Shown: piece by piece, positions 24,346 to 33,564 of the stretch
Layout: each line of letters opens with the position of its first letter
How positions within the stretch are numbered: position 1 is the first letter of the stretch
Assembly: GCF_006438825.1 (NCBI RefSeq)
Contig: NZ_RCZP01000030.1
Span: 64,616 to 98,179 of the forward strand
Length of the DNA stretch: 33,564 nt
From: Muricoccus nepalensis
GTDB lineage: Bacteria > Pseudomonadota > Alphaproteobacteria > Acetobacterales > Acetobacteraceae
Direction of reading: 5' to 3'
The notes under the pieces: model-generated
What the model saw: the letters and a program-made list of their open reading frames with translations, nothing else
What the model was told of the DNA's origin: nothing
The model's database searches: none
Made by a program: the position numbers and the translations under genes

Positions 24346-25125
24346 ATGGCCGGCTACGGGATGATCAAGGTGGAGACGCGCGGCAAGGTGGGGCTGATCA
24401 CGCTCGACCGGCCGGCGGCGCTGAACGCCCTCTGCGACCAGCTGATGACGGAGCTCGGCCAGGCGCTGCGCGCCTTCGACACCGAGGCGGCGGTGGGCGC
24501 GATCGTGCTGACGGGCAGCGAGAAGGCCTTCGCCGCCGGCGCCGACATCAAGGAGATGAAGGACCGCACCTACCCCGCGGTGCATTTCGAGGACTTCATC
24601 GGCAACAAGTGGGAGACGGTGCTCACCATCAAGAAGCCGGTGATCGCGGCGGTGGCGGGCTTCGCGCTGGGCGGCGGCTGCGAGCTAGCCATGATGTGCG
24701 ACATCATCATCGCGGCCGAGACCGCGAAGTTCGGCCAGCCCGAGATCCGCCTGGGCATCATCCCCGGCGCGGGCGGGTCGCAGCGGCTGATCCGGGCCGT
24801 GGGCAAGTCCAAGGCGATGGACATGATCCTCACCGGCCGGATGATGGACGCGGCCGAGGCGGAGCGGTCCAACCTGGTCACCCGCGTGGTGCCGGCCGAG
24901 AGCCTCGTGGAGGAGGCGCTGAAGATGGGCGAGGCGATCGCCGCCTTCTCGCAGCCGTCCGTCGCCATGGCGAAGGAGGCGGTGAACGCGGCGCACGAGC
25001 TTTCGCTGAAGGAAGGCGTGCGGCTGGAGCGGCGGCTGTTCCACAGCCTGTTTGCGACGGAGGACCAGAAGGAGGGGATGTCGGCCTTCGCCGAGAAGCG
25101 AAAGCCCGCCTTCCGCAACGCCTGA
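24346..25125 (+). CDS. Enoyl-CoA hydratase/isomerase (crotonase family)
   Basis: 259 residues, the usual length of bacterial enoyl-CoA hydratase. Oxyanion-hole segments are [10 protein letters not shown] (62-71) and [14 protein letters not shown]. The two catalytic Glu of true hydratases are both present, Glu113 (GGGCELA) and Glu133 ([20 protein letters not shown]). The C-terminal helix has [21 protein letters not shown], common in the PaaF/FadB-type hydratases. It should hydrate trans-2-enoyl-CoA to 3-hydroxyacyl-CoA in fatty-acid or aromatic-acid degradation. AAGGGAGG at 24333-24340 stands 5 bases before the ATG, confirming the start. It is monocistronic or the last gene before the rpsT promoter. 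Confidence 0.94.
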   Translation: MAGYGMIKVETRGKVGLITLDRPAALNALCDQLMTELGQALRAFDTEAAVGAIVLTGSEKAFAAGADIKEMKDRTYPAVHFEDFIGNKWETVLTIKKPVIAAVAGFALGGGCELAMMCDIIIAAETAKFGQPEIRLGIIPGAGGSQRLIRAVGKSKAMDMILTGRMMDAAEAERSNLVTRVVPAESLVEEALKMGEAIAAFSQPSVAMAKEAVNAAHELSLKEGVRLERRLFHSLFATEDQKEGMSAFAEKRKPAFRNA

Positions 25126-25156
25126 AGGGGGTGATCCGGGCGCCGGACCTCTTTCC

Positions 25157-25185
25157 TTGACTCAACGGGGGGCTGTGGATAGAAC
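25157..25185 (+). promoter_or_regulatory. Sigma-70-type promoter of rpsT with overlapping DnaA-box-like site
   Basis: TTGACT (25157-25162), a 17-base spacer and TAGAAC (25180-25185) form the best promoter in the window; it would give a leader of about 64 bases before rpsT. The spacer and -10 contain TGTGGATAG (25174-25182), one mismatch from the inverted DnaA box TGTGGATAA. The -35 overlaps GACTC (25159-25163), a GANTC methylation site. Confidence 0.65.
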
Positions 25186-25255
25186 GCCCCCCTTCCTGCG
25201 GCCGTCCATGACGGGCCGCGCCCCGTTAACATTTCGACTGGTATTCTCAAGGCCC

Positions 25256-25528
25256 ATGGCGAACACCGCATCCGCGCGCAAGCGCATCCGGCAGAACGAG
25301 AAGCGCGTTGAGCGCAACCGCGCCCGCCGCTCGCGCGTCCGCACCTTCCTGCGGGCCGTCGAGGAGGCGATCACGGGCGGCGACAAGGCGAAGGCCCAGG
25401 AGGCGTTCCGCCTCGCGCAGCCCGAGCTGCAGCGTGCCGCCGATAAGGGCGTGACGCACGACAACACCGTGGCGCGCAAGCTGTCGCGGCTGTCGGCGCG
25501 CATCAAGGCGATCGCCGCCGCCGCCTGA
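25256..25528 (+). CDS. rpsT: 30S ribosomal protein S20
   Basis: A 90-residue basic protein, the normal length for S20. The start [17 protein letters not shown], followed by [20 protein letters not shown] and ending [17 protein letters not shown], is unmistakable for the family, which binds the 5' domain of 16S rRNA early in assembly. The ATG at 25256 is fixed by the conserved N-terminus; AAGG lies shortly upstream. A sigma-70-like promoter is at 25157-25185 and hairpin terminators follow at 25535-25556 and 25594-25628. rpsT directly upstream of dnaA is a recurrent order in alphaproteobacteria. Confidence 0.98.
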   Translation: MANTASARKRIRQNEKRVERNRARRSRVRTFLRAVEEAITGGDKAKAQEAFRLAQPELQRAADKGVTHDNTVARKLSRLSARIKAIAAAA

Positions 25529-25534
25529 TCTGGT

Positions 25535-25556
25535 AAGAACGCCCTTGGGCGTTCTT
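25535..25556. terminator. Hairpin downstream of rpsT
   Basis: AAGAACGCCC (25535-25544) and GGGCGTTCTT (25547-25556) are exact inverted complements separated by TT. It starts 6 bases after the rpsT stop. It ends in TTCTT rather than a T run, so it may protect the 3' end or attenuate rather than terminate fully. Confidence 0.5.
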
Positions 25557-25593
25557 GCGAGCAGTATTCCCGAGTAAAGTCGTGGGGCGAACG

Positions 25594-25628
25594 CGCCACG
25601 GTGCTTGTGCGCCGTGGCGTTTTTCTTT
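25594..25628 (+). terminator. Rho-independent terminator between rpsT and dnaA
   Basis: CGCCACGG (25594-25601), a 10-base loop, CCGTGGCG (25612-25619), then TTTTTCTTT. This is the most canonical intrinsic terminator in the window and should separate rpsT from dnaA transcription. Confidence 0.85.
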
Positions 25629-25740
25629 GCGCTAACCCCGCGCGTCTTTGGCGTGAACGTGTATGGCGTTTACGACCCTCGGGGCGTCAGGTTACCGTTC
25701 TGAGATGCAGCGTCCGTCCACGCGTCGCCGCGGGGATGCA

Positions 25741-25748
25741 AGAGGGGG
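25741..25748 (+). promoter_or_regulatory. Shine-Dalgarno deciding the dnaA GTG start
   Basis: AGAGGGGG lies 6 bases before GTG 25755 and 15 bases before ATG 25764, which favours the GTG as initiation codon. Confidence 0.55.
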
Positions 25749-25754
25749 CTACGG

Positions 25755-27233
25755 GTGGATCGCATGCCGGATCAGCACGCCAACGCCACGCCCTCCGCCG
25801 GTTCCGCCGAGCAGGAGCGGGTGGACGACGTGCGCCTGGATGCGGCCTGGGCGCGGATCCGCGGCCGCCTGCGCGAGGAGGTCGGCGAGGCCGAGTACCG
25901 CACCTGGCTGCGCCAGCTGACGCTGGCCGGCGTGGAGGGCGAGGAGGCGATCGTCCAGGTCCCCACGCGCTTCCTGCGCGACTGGCTGCGCGGCCAGTAC
26001 GGCGACCGCCTGCGCGCGCTGTGGCAGGCCGAGGGGCTCGGCGTGCGCCGCGTGGACATCCGCGTCGCCTCGCCGGCGGCCCCGCGCGAGGCCGCCGCGG
26101 CGCCGGAGGGCGCGGAACTCGCCGAGCCCCTGCCGGCCACGCGCCCGGCCGGGGAGGCGACGCGCGCCGAGTCGCAGAAGGCGGAGGCCCGCGGGGACTG
26201 GGCCGCGCCGCTCGACCCGCGCTTCACCTTCGACAGCTTCATCGTCGGCAAGCCGAACGAGTTCGCCCATGCCTGCGCGCGCCGCGTGGCGGAGAAGCCG
26301 AACTCACCCGGGTTCAACCCGCTCTTCCTCTACGGCGGCGTGGGCCTGGGCAAGACGCACCTGATGCACGCGATTGCCTGGGCGATCCGGGCGCCGCAGG
26401 AGGGCATCGCGGGGCGGTCCGTCGCCTACATGAGCGCCGAGAAGTTCATGTACCGCTTCATCGCGGCGCTGCGCAGCCAGTCCACGATGGAGTTCAAGGA
26501 GAGCCTCCGCTCCGTCGACGTGCTGATGATCGACGACCTGCAGTTCCTGATCGGCAAGGACAACACGCAGGAGGAGTTCTTCCACACCTTCAACGCGCTG
26601 GTGGACCAGGGCAAGCAGATCGTCGTCTCCTCCGACAAGCCGCCCTCGGACCTCGCGGGGCTGGAGGACCGGCTGCGGACGCGGCTGGGCTGCGGCATGG
26701 TGGCGGACATCCACGCCACGACCTACGAGCTCCGCATCTCGATCCTGGAGAGCAAGGCGAACACCGCGCAGGTGGACGTGCCCGCCCGCGTGCTGGAGTT
26801 CCTGGCGCACAAGATCACCTCCAACGTGCGCGAGCTCGAGGGGGCGCTGAACCGGCTGATCGCGCACGCGAACCTCTTCGGCCGGCCGGTGACGCTGGAA
26901 TCCTGCCAGGAGGTGCTGCACGACATCCTCCGCGCCCATGACCGCCGGGTGACGATCGAGGAGATCCAGAAGCGGGTGGCCGAGCACTACAACATCCGCC
27001 TGACCGACATGTCCTCCGCCCGGCGCGCGCGGAACGTGGCGCGGCCCCGGCAGGTGGCGATGTACCTGTCCAAGCAGCTCACCTCCCGCTCCCTGCCCGA
27101 GATCGGGCGGCGCTTCGGGAACCGGGACCACACGACGGTCATGCACGCCGTCTCCCGCGTCGCGGAGCTGATGCAGGGCGATGCTGGCTTCGCCGAGGAC
27201 GTGGAGCTGCTCCGGCGCATGCTGGAGACCTGA
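25755..27233 (+). CDS. dnaA: Chromosomal replication initiator protein DnaA
   Basis: 492 residues. Domain I (about 25-105, DAAWARIRGRLREEVGEAEYRTWL) is the interaction domain; domain II is an Ala/Pro/Glu-rich linker (about 105-150). Domain III is the AAA+ ATPase with Walker A GGVGLGKT (194-201) and Walker B LMIDDLQF (257-264). Domain IV carries the DNA-binding signature NRDHTTVMHA (456-465). The protein binds DnaA boxes and melts the origin when loaded with ATP. GTG 25755 is chosen over ATG 25764 because of AGAGGGGG at 25741-25748. A terminator separates it from rpsT; the dnaA promoter must lie within about 25629-25740 but I could not pick it. No cluster of DnaA boxes surrounds the gene. Confidence 0.98.
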   Translation: MDRMPDQHANATPSAGSAEQERVDDVRLDAAWARIRGRLREEVGEAEYRTWLRQLTLAGVEGEEAIVQVPTRFLRDWLRGQYGDRLRALWQAEGLGVRRVDIRVASPAAPREAAAAPEGAELAEPLPATRPAGEATRAESQKAEARGDWAAPLDPRFTFDSFIVGKPNEFAHACARRVAEKPNSPGFNPLFLYGGVGLGKTHLMHAIAWAIRAPQEGIAGRSVAYMSAEKFMYRFIAALRSQSTMEFKESLRSVDVLMIDDLQFLIGKDNTQEEFFHTFNALVDQGKQIVVSSDKPPSDLAGLEDRLRTRLGCGMVADIHATTYELRISILESKANTAQVDVPARVLEFLAHKITSNVRELEGALNRLIAHANLFGRPVTLESCQEVLHDILRAHDRRVTIEEIQKRVAEHYNIRLTDMSSARRARNVARPRQVAMYLSKQLTSRSLPEIGRRFGNRDHTTVMHAVSRVAELMQGDAGFAEDVELLRRMLET

Positions 27234-27236
27234 GCC

Positions 27237-27256
27237 GCCCCCGACTCGGCGGGGGC
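27237..27256 (+). terminator. GC hairpin just after dnaA
   Basis: GCCCCCG (27237-27243) and CGGGGGC (27250-27256) form a 7-bp stem with a 6-base loop that starts 3 bases after the dnaA stop. No T tract follows directly (TTTT appears 17 bases later). It could be a weak terminator or an mRNA-processing element between dnaA and dnaN. Confidence 0.4.
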
Positions 27257-27339
27257 GAGGCTTCACGCCGCGTTTTCGTGATGATAGAGGGCTCACTCGG
27301 GGGCTCTCCGCCCCCAATGGCGTTGCGGGGGTGGCGGCG

Positions 27340-28467
27340 ATGAAGTTCACGGTGGACCGGGCTGTGCTCCTGAAAGCCCTTGCCCATGTGCAGGGCGTGG
27401 TGGAGCGGCGCAACACCATCCCGATCCTGGCGAACGTGCTTCTCGATGCCGGCAAGGACGGGCTGCGTCTCACCGCGACGGACATGGAGATCGCCATCGT
27501 CGAGGAGGTGGCCGGCGTCGAGGTGGCGCGCGAGGGCCGCTGCACCGCCCCGGCCGCGACCCTGCTGGAGATCGTCCGCAAGCTGCCCGAGGGGCAGAAG
27601 GTCGAGCTGGACCACCGCGGCGGCGACGCGCCGCTCGCGCTCCGCGCCGGGCGCTACAACACGGGGCTGATGGTGCTGCCGGTGGAGGACTTCCCCTCCA
27701 TGACCGAGGGCAAGCTGCCGCACCGCTTCAGCGTGACCGCCGGCATGCTCCGTGACCTGATCGACCGCACGAAGTTCGCGATCTCGACCGAGGAGACGCG
27801 CTACTACCTCAACGGCATCTACCTGCACGCGACCGAGGTGGAGGGCGTGAAGGTGCTGCGGGCCGTGGCCACCGACGGGCACCGCCTGGCCCGCGTCGAG
27901 GAGCCGCTGCCCGAGGGGGCGGCGGGGATGCCCGGGGTGATCGTGCCCCGCAAGACCGTCAACGAGCTGCGCAAGCTGGCCGAGGAGACGATGGAGGAGA
28001 TCGAGTTCCGGCTCTCCGACACGAAGCTCCAGGTGAAGCTCGGCACGGTGACGCTGACGAGCAAGCTCATCGACGGCACCTTCCCGGACTACGAGCGGGT
28101 GATCCCGAAGGGGAACGACCGCGTGCTCTCCGTGGACAAGGCCGCCTTCGCGGCCGCGGTGGACCGCGTGGCCGCCATCAGCAGCGAGCGCTCGCGCCCC
28201 GTGAAGCTGTCGCTCGAGAAGAACCACCTCCTCCTCACCGCCGCGTCGCCCGAGCAGGGCCAGGCGCAGGAGGAGCTGGACGGGGACACCGTCACCTACG
28301 ACGCCGCGCCGCTCGAGATTGGCTTCCAGGCGCGCTACCTCAAGGACATCACCGACCAGGTGGACGGTCAGGTGGAGTTCCGCTTCGCCGACGGCTCGGC
28401 GCCCACCATCGTGCAGGATGCGGCCAAGCCCGAGGCGCTCTACGTCCTGATGCCGATGCGGGTCTAG
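27340..28467 (+). CDS. dnaN: DNA polymerase III subunit beta (sliding clamp)
   Basis: A 375-residue beta clamp, the usual length. It opens with MKFTVDRAVLLKALAHVQGVVE, followed by RNTIPILANVLL; further signature parts are LTATDMEIAI, VEDFPSMTEG, FAISTEETRYYLNGIYL, VATDGHRLA and DGTFPDYERVIP. It ends with EALYVLMPMRV, close to the usual YVLMPMRL terminus that forms part of the partner-binding pocket. It dimerises around DNA and tethers polymerases. The start ATG 27340 is fixed by the conserved N-terminus. It follows dnaA after 106 bases containing two GC hairpins (27237-27256, 27299-27315). Its TAG stop shares CTAG with the stop of the convergent SH3 gene. Confidence 0.98.
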   Translation: MKFTVDRAVLLKALAHVQGVVERRNTIPILANVLLDAGKDGLRLTATDMEIAIVEEVAGVEVAREGRCTAPAATLLEIVRKLPEGQKVELDHRGGDAPLALRAGRYNTGLMVLPVEDFPSMTEGKLPHRFSVTAGMLRDLIDRTKFAISTEETRYYLNGIYLHATEVEGVKVLRAVATDGHRLARVEEPLPEGAAGMPGVIVPRKTVNELRKLAEETMEEIEFRLSDTKLQVKLGTVTLTSKLIDGTFPDYERVIPKGNDRVLSVDKAAFAAAVDRVAAISSERSRPVKLSLEKNHLLLTAASPEQGQAQEELDGDTVTYDAAPLEIGFQARYLKDITDQVDGQVEFRFADGSAPTIVQDAAKPEALYVLMPMRV

Positions 28468-29258
28468 CCGCCGGGCTGGTCGAGGACCTCCAGCAAGTCG
28501 ATCGGGATGTAGCCGCTGGCGGCGGGGCTCGTGACCTCCGCCCATTGCCGCCCGTTGGCCACGAGCTGGCGGAGGATGGCCACGCGGCTGCCGCGGGAGA
28601 TGCCCTGCTCCGTCGCCCGCGAGGGGAAGGGGGAGGTCAGGACCACCCCGTCCTCAAGCACTACGGCCGGGCGGCTTCCATTGGGCGGCTTCCAGCCGGC
28701 GCCGTCCGGCGGGGCGGGCAGCTCTGCGGAGGCGGCCTCGGCGCGCGCGGGCCGGGCCGGGCGGGAGGCCGCGAGGCGGGACGTGCCCCCGTCTCCTCCC
28801 GGCGGGCGGGTGGCCGGGAGGCTCGCCGCGAGCCAGCCGATCGGGATGCCGGCCATGACCGCGAAGAAGGCCGTCCGGGCCGTGCCGGAGCGGCGCGCCG
28901 CGACCGCGTGGCGATGCGGCCGCCCCGCCCCGCCCCCCAGGCCGATCGGGGCGAGTTGGCGCCCGGTCGTGCCCTGCATCAGCCGCATCTCCGCCCGCAG
29001 GAAGGCAGCCTCCTCGCGCAGCCGGGCGACCTCGTTGCGCAGCTCCGCGTTCTCGCGCTCCGGGTCCGACGGGTCGGCGTGGCCGCCGGCCAGGGCGCCG
29101 CTCTGCAGCCACTCGGCGTAGTCGTTGAAGTTCAGCCCGTGCTTGCCCAGCAACTGGACCAGCCGGTCCCGCGCCGCTTCCGCCTCGGCCTGGTGGTCCG
29201 AACCCAGCCGCCGCGTGAGGTGACCGAGAAGCTCTGTTTCCTTCGTGCTGAAAGCCAT
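28464..29258 (-). CDS. Membrane-anchored SH3-domain protein
   Basis: 264 residues. N-terminal part (1-50): STKETELLGHLTRRLGSDHQAEAEAARDRLVQLLGKHGLNFNDYAEWL, a helical segment of unknown function. Residues about 68-95 form a likely short coiled coil (ERENAELRNEVARLREEAAFLRAEM). A transmembrane helix follows at about 128-148 (RTAFFAVMAGIPIGWLAASLPA). After a disordered Pro/Ala linker, residues about 198-260 form a bacterial SH3 domain (VVLTSPFPSRA...GSRVAILRQLVANGRQWAEVTSPAASGYIPIDLLEVLD). The SH3 part is probably periplasmic and may bind peptidoglycan. The start at 29258 is chosen because the conserved-looking N-terminus begins there; the frame is open upstream to 29420. It lies tail-to-tail with dnaN and head-to-head with recF. 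The function is unknown. Confidence 0.78.
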   Translation of the reverse strand: MAFSTKETELLGHLTRRLGSDHQAEAEAARDRLVQLLGKHGLNFNDYAEWLQSGALAGGHADPSDPERENAELRNEVARLREEAAFLRAEMRLMQGTTGRQLAPIGLGGGAGRPHRHAVAARRSGTARTAFFAVMAGIPIGWLAASLPATRPPGGDGGTSRLAASRPARPARAEAASAELPAPPDGAGWKPPNGSRPAVVLEDGVVLTSPFPSRATEQGISRGSRVAILRQLVANGRQWAEVTSPAASGYIPIDLLEVLDQPGG

Positions 29259-29545
29259 GACCGTCAACGCTCGCCGGAAGGGTTCGATCCACGGCCGCGT
29301 GAATCGGGATGGCACGGTGACGGCCGCCCCTGCCCGGCGCATTTGGGGGGGCGATCCGGGAAGTGCCAGAGTGGCGCCGGCGTGACGCCCGCTCCCTTCG
29401 GAGGTTTGCCCCATGGACATGCACCGGTGACATCCCCGGCGAAGCGGCCCCTCCGCGGGTCGTCCGGCCTGCCAGGCGTCGTCGCGCGCCAGGGGCGCGC
29501 CCGGCGCGGTGGCCTGCGCCCGGTGATGGAAGACCGTCCCGCCGC

Positions 29546-30697
29546 GTGAACCCGTCGCTTCGCCTCACCCGCCTGCAGCTGCAGGACTTCCGCAACCACG
29601 CGCGGGCCACGATGCGGTTCTCGGCCGGGATCGTGGTGATCGCCGGGGAGAACGGCTCGGGCAAGACGAACCTGCTGGAGGCGATCAGCCTGCTCGGTCC
29701 CGGGCGCGGGCTGCGCGGGGCGCGGATCGCCGACCTGGGCCGCCATGTCGGCGAGGAGGCGCTTCCCTGGGCCGTCTCGGGGCGCTTCGAGGGGCCGGAG
29801 GGCACCTTCGACCTCGGCACCGGCACGGTGCACGACGGCGCGCCCGACAAGCGGGCCTTCCGGCTCGATGGCGCCCCCGTGCGGTCCCAGGCGGAGCTCG
29901 GGCGCCTGGTGGCGGCGGTGTGGCTGACGCCGCAGATGGACCGGCTGTTCCAGGAGGCCGCCTCCGGCCGGCGCCGCTTCCTCGACCGCCTCGTCTGGGC
30001 GCTGGACCCGAACCACGCGCGGGAGGTCTCGGCCTACGAGAACGCCATGACCCAGCGCAACCGCCTCCTGGCCGAGGGACGCGACGGCGGCCGCGTGGAG
30101 GCGCGCTGGCTGGACGGGCTGGAGGACGCCATGGCCCGCCACGGCGTGGCCCTGACGGCGGCCCGGCGGTCCCTGGTGGCGCGGCTGAACGGCGCCCTGG
30201 CCGAGGGGCTGGCGGGCGCCTTCCCGGCGGCCCTCTGCGCGCTCGAGTGCGACACGGCGGCGGCGCTTGAGAGCCAATCCGCGCTGGAGGTGGAGGACGG
30301 GCTGCGCGCGGCCCTGGCGGCCCGGCGGGGGCGCGACGCGGCGGCGGGCATGGCGCTGGGCGGGCCGCACCGCTGCGACCTGCGGCTGTCGCACCTGCCC
30401 AAGGGGGTTCCGGCCGAGCTTTGCTCCACCGGGGAGCAGAAGGCGCTGCTGATCTCGACGGTCCTGGCCCATTCCGCGCTCATCGCGGCCACCCGCGGCT
30501 TCGCGCCGCTGCTGCTGCTGGACGAGATCGCCGCCCATCTCGACGCGGTGCGGCGGGAGGCGCTTTTCGCGGCGCTCGCGGCCCTGCCGGCGCAGAGCTT
30601 CCTGACGGGGACGGAGCCCGGCGTCTTCGCGTCGCTGAAGGGGGTGGCGGAGGGCTTCGCCATTGGGCCGGAGGGGGTCGTGCCGGAGGCGGCCTGA
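29546..30697 (+). CDS. recF: DNA replication and repair protein RecF
   Basis: A 383-residue SMC-like ATPase. LTRLQLQDFRNHA at the start, Walker A GENGSGKT (34-41), WLTPQMDRLFQEAASGRRRFLDRL, the ABC signature region STGEQKALLIS, and Walker B LLLLDEIAAHLD are all characteristic. RecF loads RecA at gapped DNA with RecO and RecR. GTG 29546 is the start: it comes right before the conserved N-terminus and gives the normal length. Upstream in-frame sequence is basic and low-complexity. dnaN does not run directly into recF here, because a gene on the opposite strand lies between them; recF must have its own promoter within 29259-29545. gyrB starts 187 bases downstream. Confidence 0.96.
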   Translation: MNPSLRLTRLQLQDFRNHARATMRFSAGIVVIAGENGSGKTNLLEAISLLGPGRGLRGARIADLGRHVGEEALPWAVSGRFEGPEGTFDLGTGTVHDGAPDKRAFRLDGAPVRSQAELGRLVAAVWLTPQMDRLFQEAASGRRRFLDRLVWALDPNHAREVSAYENAMTQRNRLLAEGRDGGRVEARWLDGLEDAMARHGVALTAARRSLVARLNGALAEGLAGAFPAALCALECDTAAALESQSALEVEDGLRAALAARRGRDAAAGMALGGPHRCDLRLSHLPKGVPAELCSTGEQKALLISTVLAHSALIAATRGFAPLLLLDEIAAHLDAVRREALFAALAALPAQSFLTGTEPGVFASLKGVAEGFAIGPEGVVPEAA

Positions 30698-33340
<2,643 letters not shown>

Positions 33341-33564
33341 GTCCTGTTAGCGCCTGGACTGCTGGCGTGAGTGGGCGTTCTCCGGCTTTGCGGAGGGTGC
33401 GATGGCGCTGACGGACCAGCAGTGGGCAGTGCTGGAGCCCTTGGTCGAGGCCTGCCGCCCGCACGCCAAGGTGCCGCCGCAGCACCTGCGCAGGACCATC
33501 GGCGCGATCCTCTGGCGACACGACAACGGCGCGAAGTGGCGGGCCCTGCCGGTGGAGGAGGGGC
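33341..33564 (+). mobile_element. Left end of an IS5-like insertion sequence (right end outside window)
   Basis: Directly after the gyrB stop the sequence changes to GTCCTGTTAGCGCC, followed by about 60 bases and a transposase start. CTAG at 33337-33340 fits the YTAR-type target of many IS5-family elements and could be one copy of the target duplication. The exact terminal inverted repeat cannot be confirmed because the right end is not in the window. A 5-bp hairpin CTCCG/CGGAG (33380-33384, 33391-33395) covers the transposase Shine-Dalgarno. Confidence 0.65.
33402..33564 (+). CDS. IS5-family transposase, N-terminal part (3' end outside window)
   Basis: The 54 visible codons begin MALTDQQWAVLEPLVE and continue through PPQHLRRTIGAILWRHDNGAKWRALP. 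This is the N-terminal DUF4096-type domain (LT..QW..L.PL... and GILWR..G..WR.LP) of IS5-group transposases with a DDE catalytic domain, which would follow outside the window. GGAGGG at 33392-33397 stands 4 bases before the ATG. The frame is open to the window edge. In many such IS the transposase is split in two overlapping frames; that cannot be judged here. Confidence 0.83.
   Translation, partial: MALTDQQWAVLEPLVEACRPHAKVPPQHLRRTIGAILWRHDNGAKWRALPVEEG

Noticed and set aside
19419-25160. A 1913-codon open frame on the plus strand crossing several genes, and similar giant frames at 19141-23331 (-) and 29264-33067 (-)
   Set aside because: They lie out of phase with or opposite to well-recognised genes, have Arg/Gly/Ala/Pro-rich composition without domains, and are expected in sequence with very high third-position GC.
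25221-25245. CtrA binding site near TTAACATT upstream of rpsT
   Set aside because: Only one TTAA half-site is present; the second half at the proper distance is missing.

Overview
The window is a very GC-rich (by eye over 70%) chromosomal segment from an alphaproteobacterium. The gene order rpsT-dnaA-dnaN-recF-gyrB, the abundance of Bug/TctC-type binding proteins and the base composition fit Acetobacteraceae (a Roseomonas-like genus). This placement is inference; no 16S rRNA gene is present. I see no tRNA, rRNA, CRISPR array, prophage or defence system.

Layout. (1) 1-5343 is the end of a surface-polysaccharide locus: the C-terminus of GDP-mannose 4,6-dehydratase, a GDP-6-deoxy-mannose reductase, a GT-B glycosyltransferase, a NeuD/PglD-type acyltransferase, and an ABC-2 exporter pair (Wzm/Wzt-like). 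Together they suggest synthesis of GDP-D-rhamnose (or a related 6-deoxy-mannose), its transfer and acylation, and ABC-dependent export. (2) 5427-7905 holds two divergent envelope genes: a glycine-zipper lipoprotein with a tyrosine-periodic tail and a lipoprotein lytic transglycosylase with a SPOR domain. (3) 7968-10531 is a methionine ABC importer operon, metN-metI-metQ, on the minus strand. (4) 10694-12810 is a translationally coupled pair, a DauA-like D-amino-acid dehydrogenase and a PLP serine/threonine ammonia-lyase. (5) 12847-18384 carries a cupin with a disordered tail, moaB, a sulfatase/phosphodiesterase-superfamily hydrolase, two tandem Bug binding proteins and an alpha/beta hydrolase. 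(6) 18611-25125 carries two DMT-family transporters, a PoxB-like ThDP enzyme, a SIMPL-domain protein, a third Bug protein and an enoyl-CoA hydratase. (7) 25256-33340 is the replication-initiation neighbourhood: rpsT, dnaA, dnaN, a convergent SH3-domain membrane protein, recF and gyrB. (8) 33341-33564 is the left edge of an IS5-like element that begins directly after the gyrB stop codon and runs off the window.

Most of the content is ordinary, and I did not find a clearly undescribed system. The leads I consider real are small-scale: a near-consensus DnaA box and a GANTC site over the rpsT promoter; an IS-like sequence abutting the gyrB stop whose transposase Shine-Dalgarno lies in a hairpin; a Tyr-every-five-residues lipoprotein tail; a repeated PIPDGSTY motif in the transglycosylase; and hairpins or palindromes that contain the stop codons of convergent genes. 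Long open frames opposite or out of phase with these genes are GC-driven shadows and are omitted.
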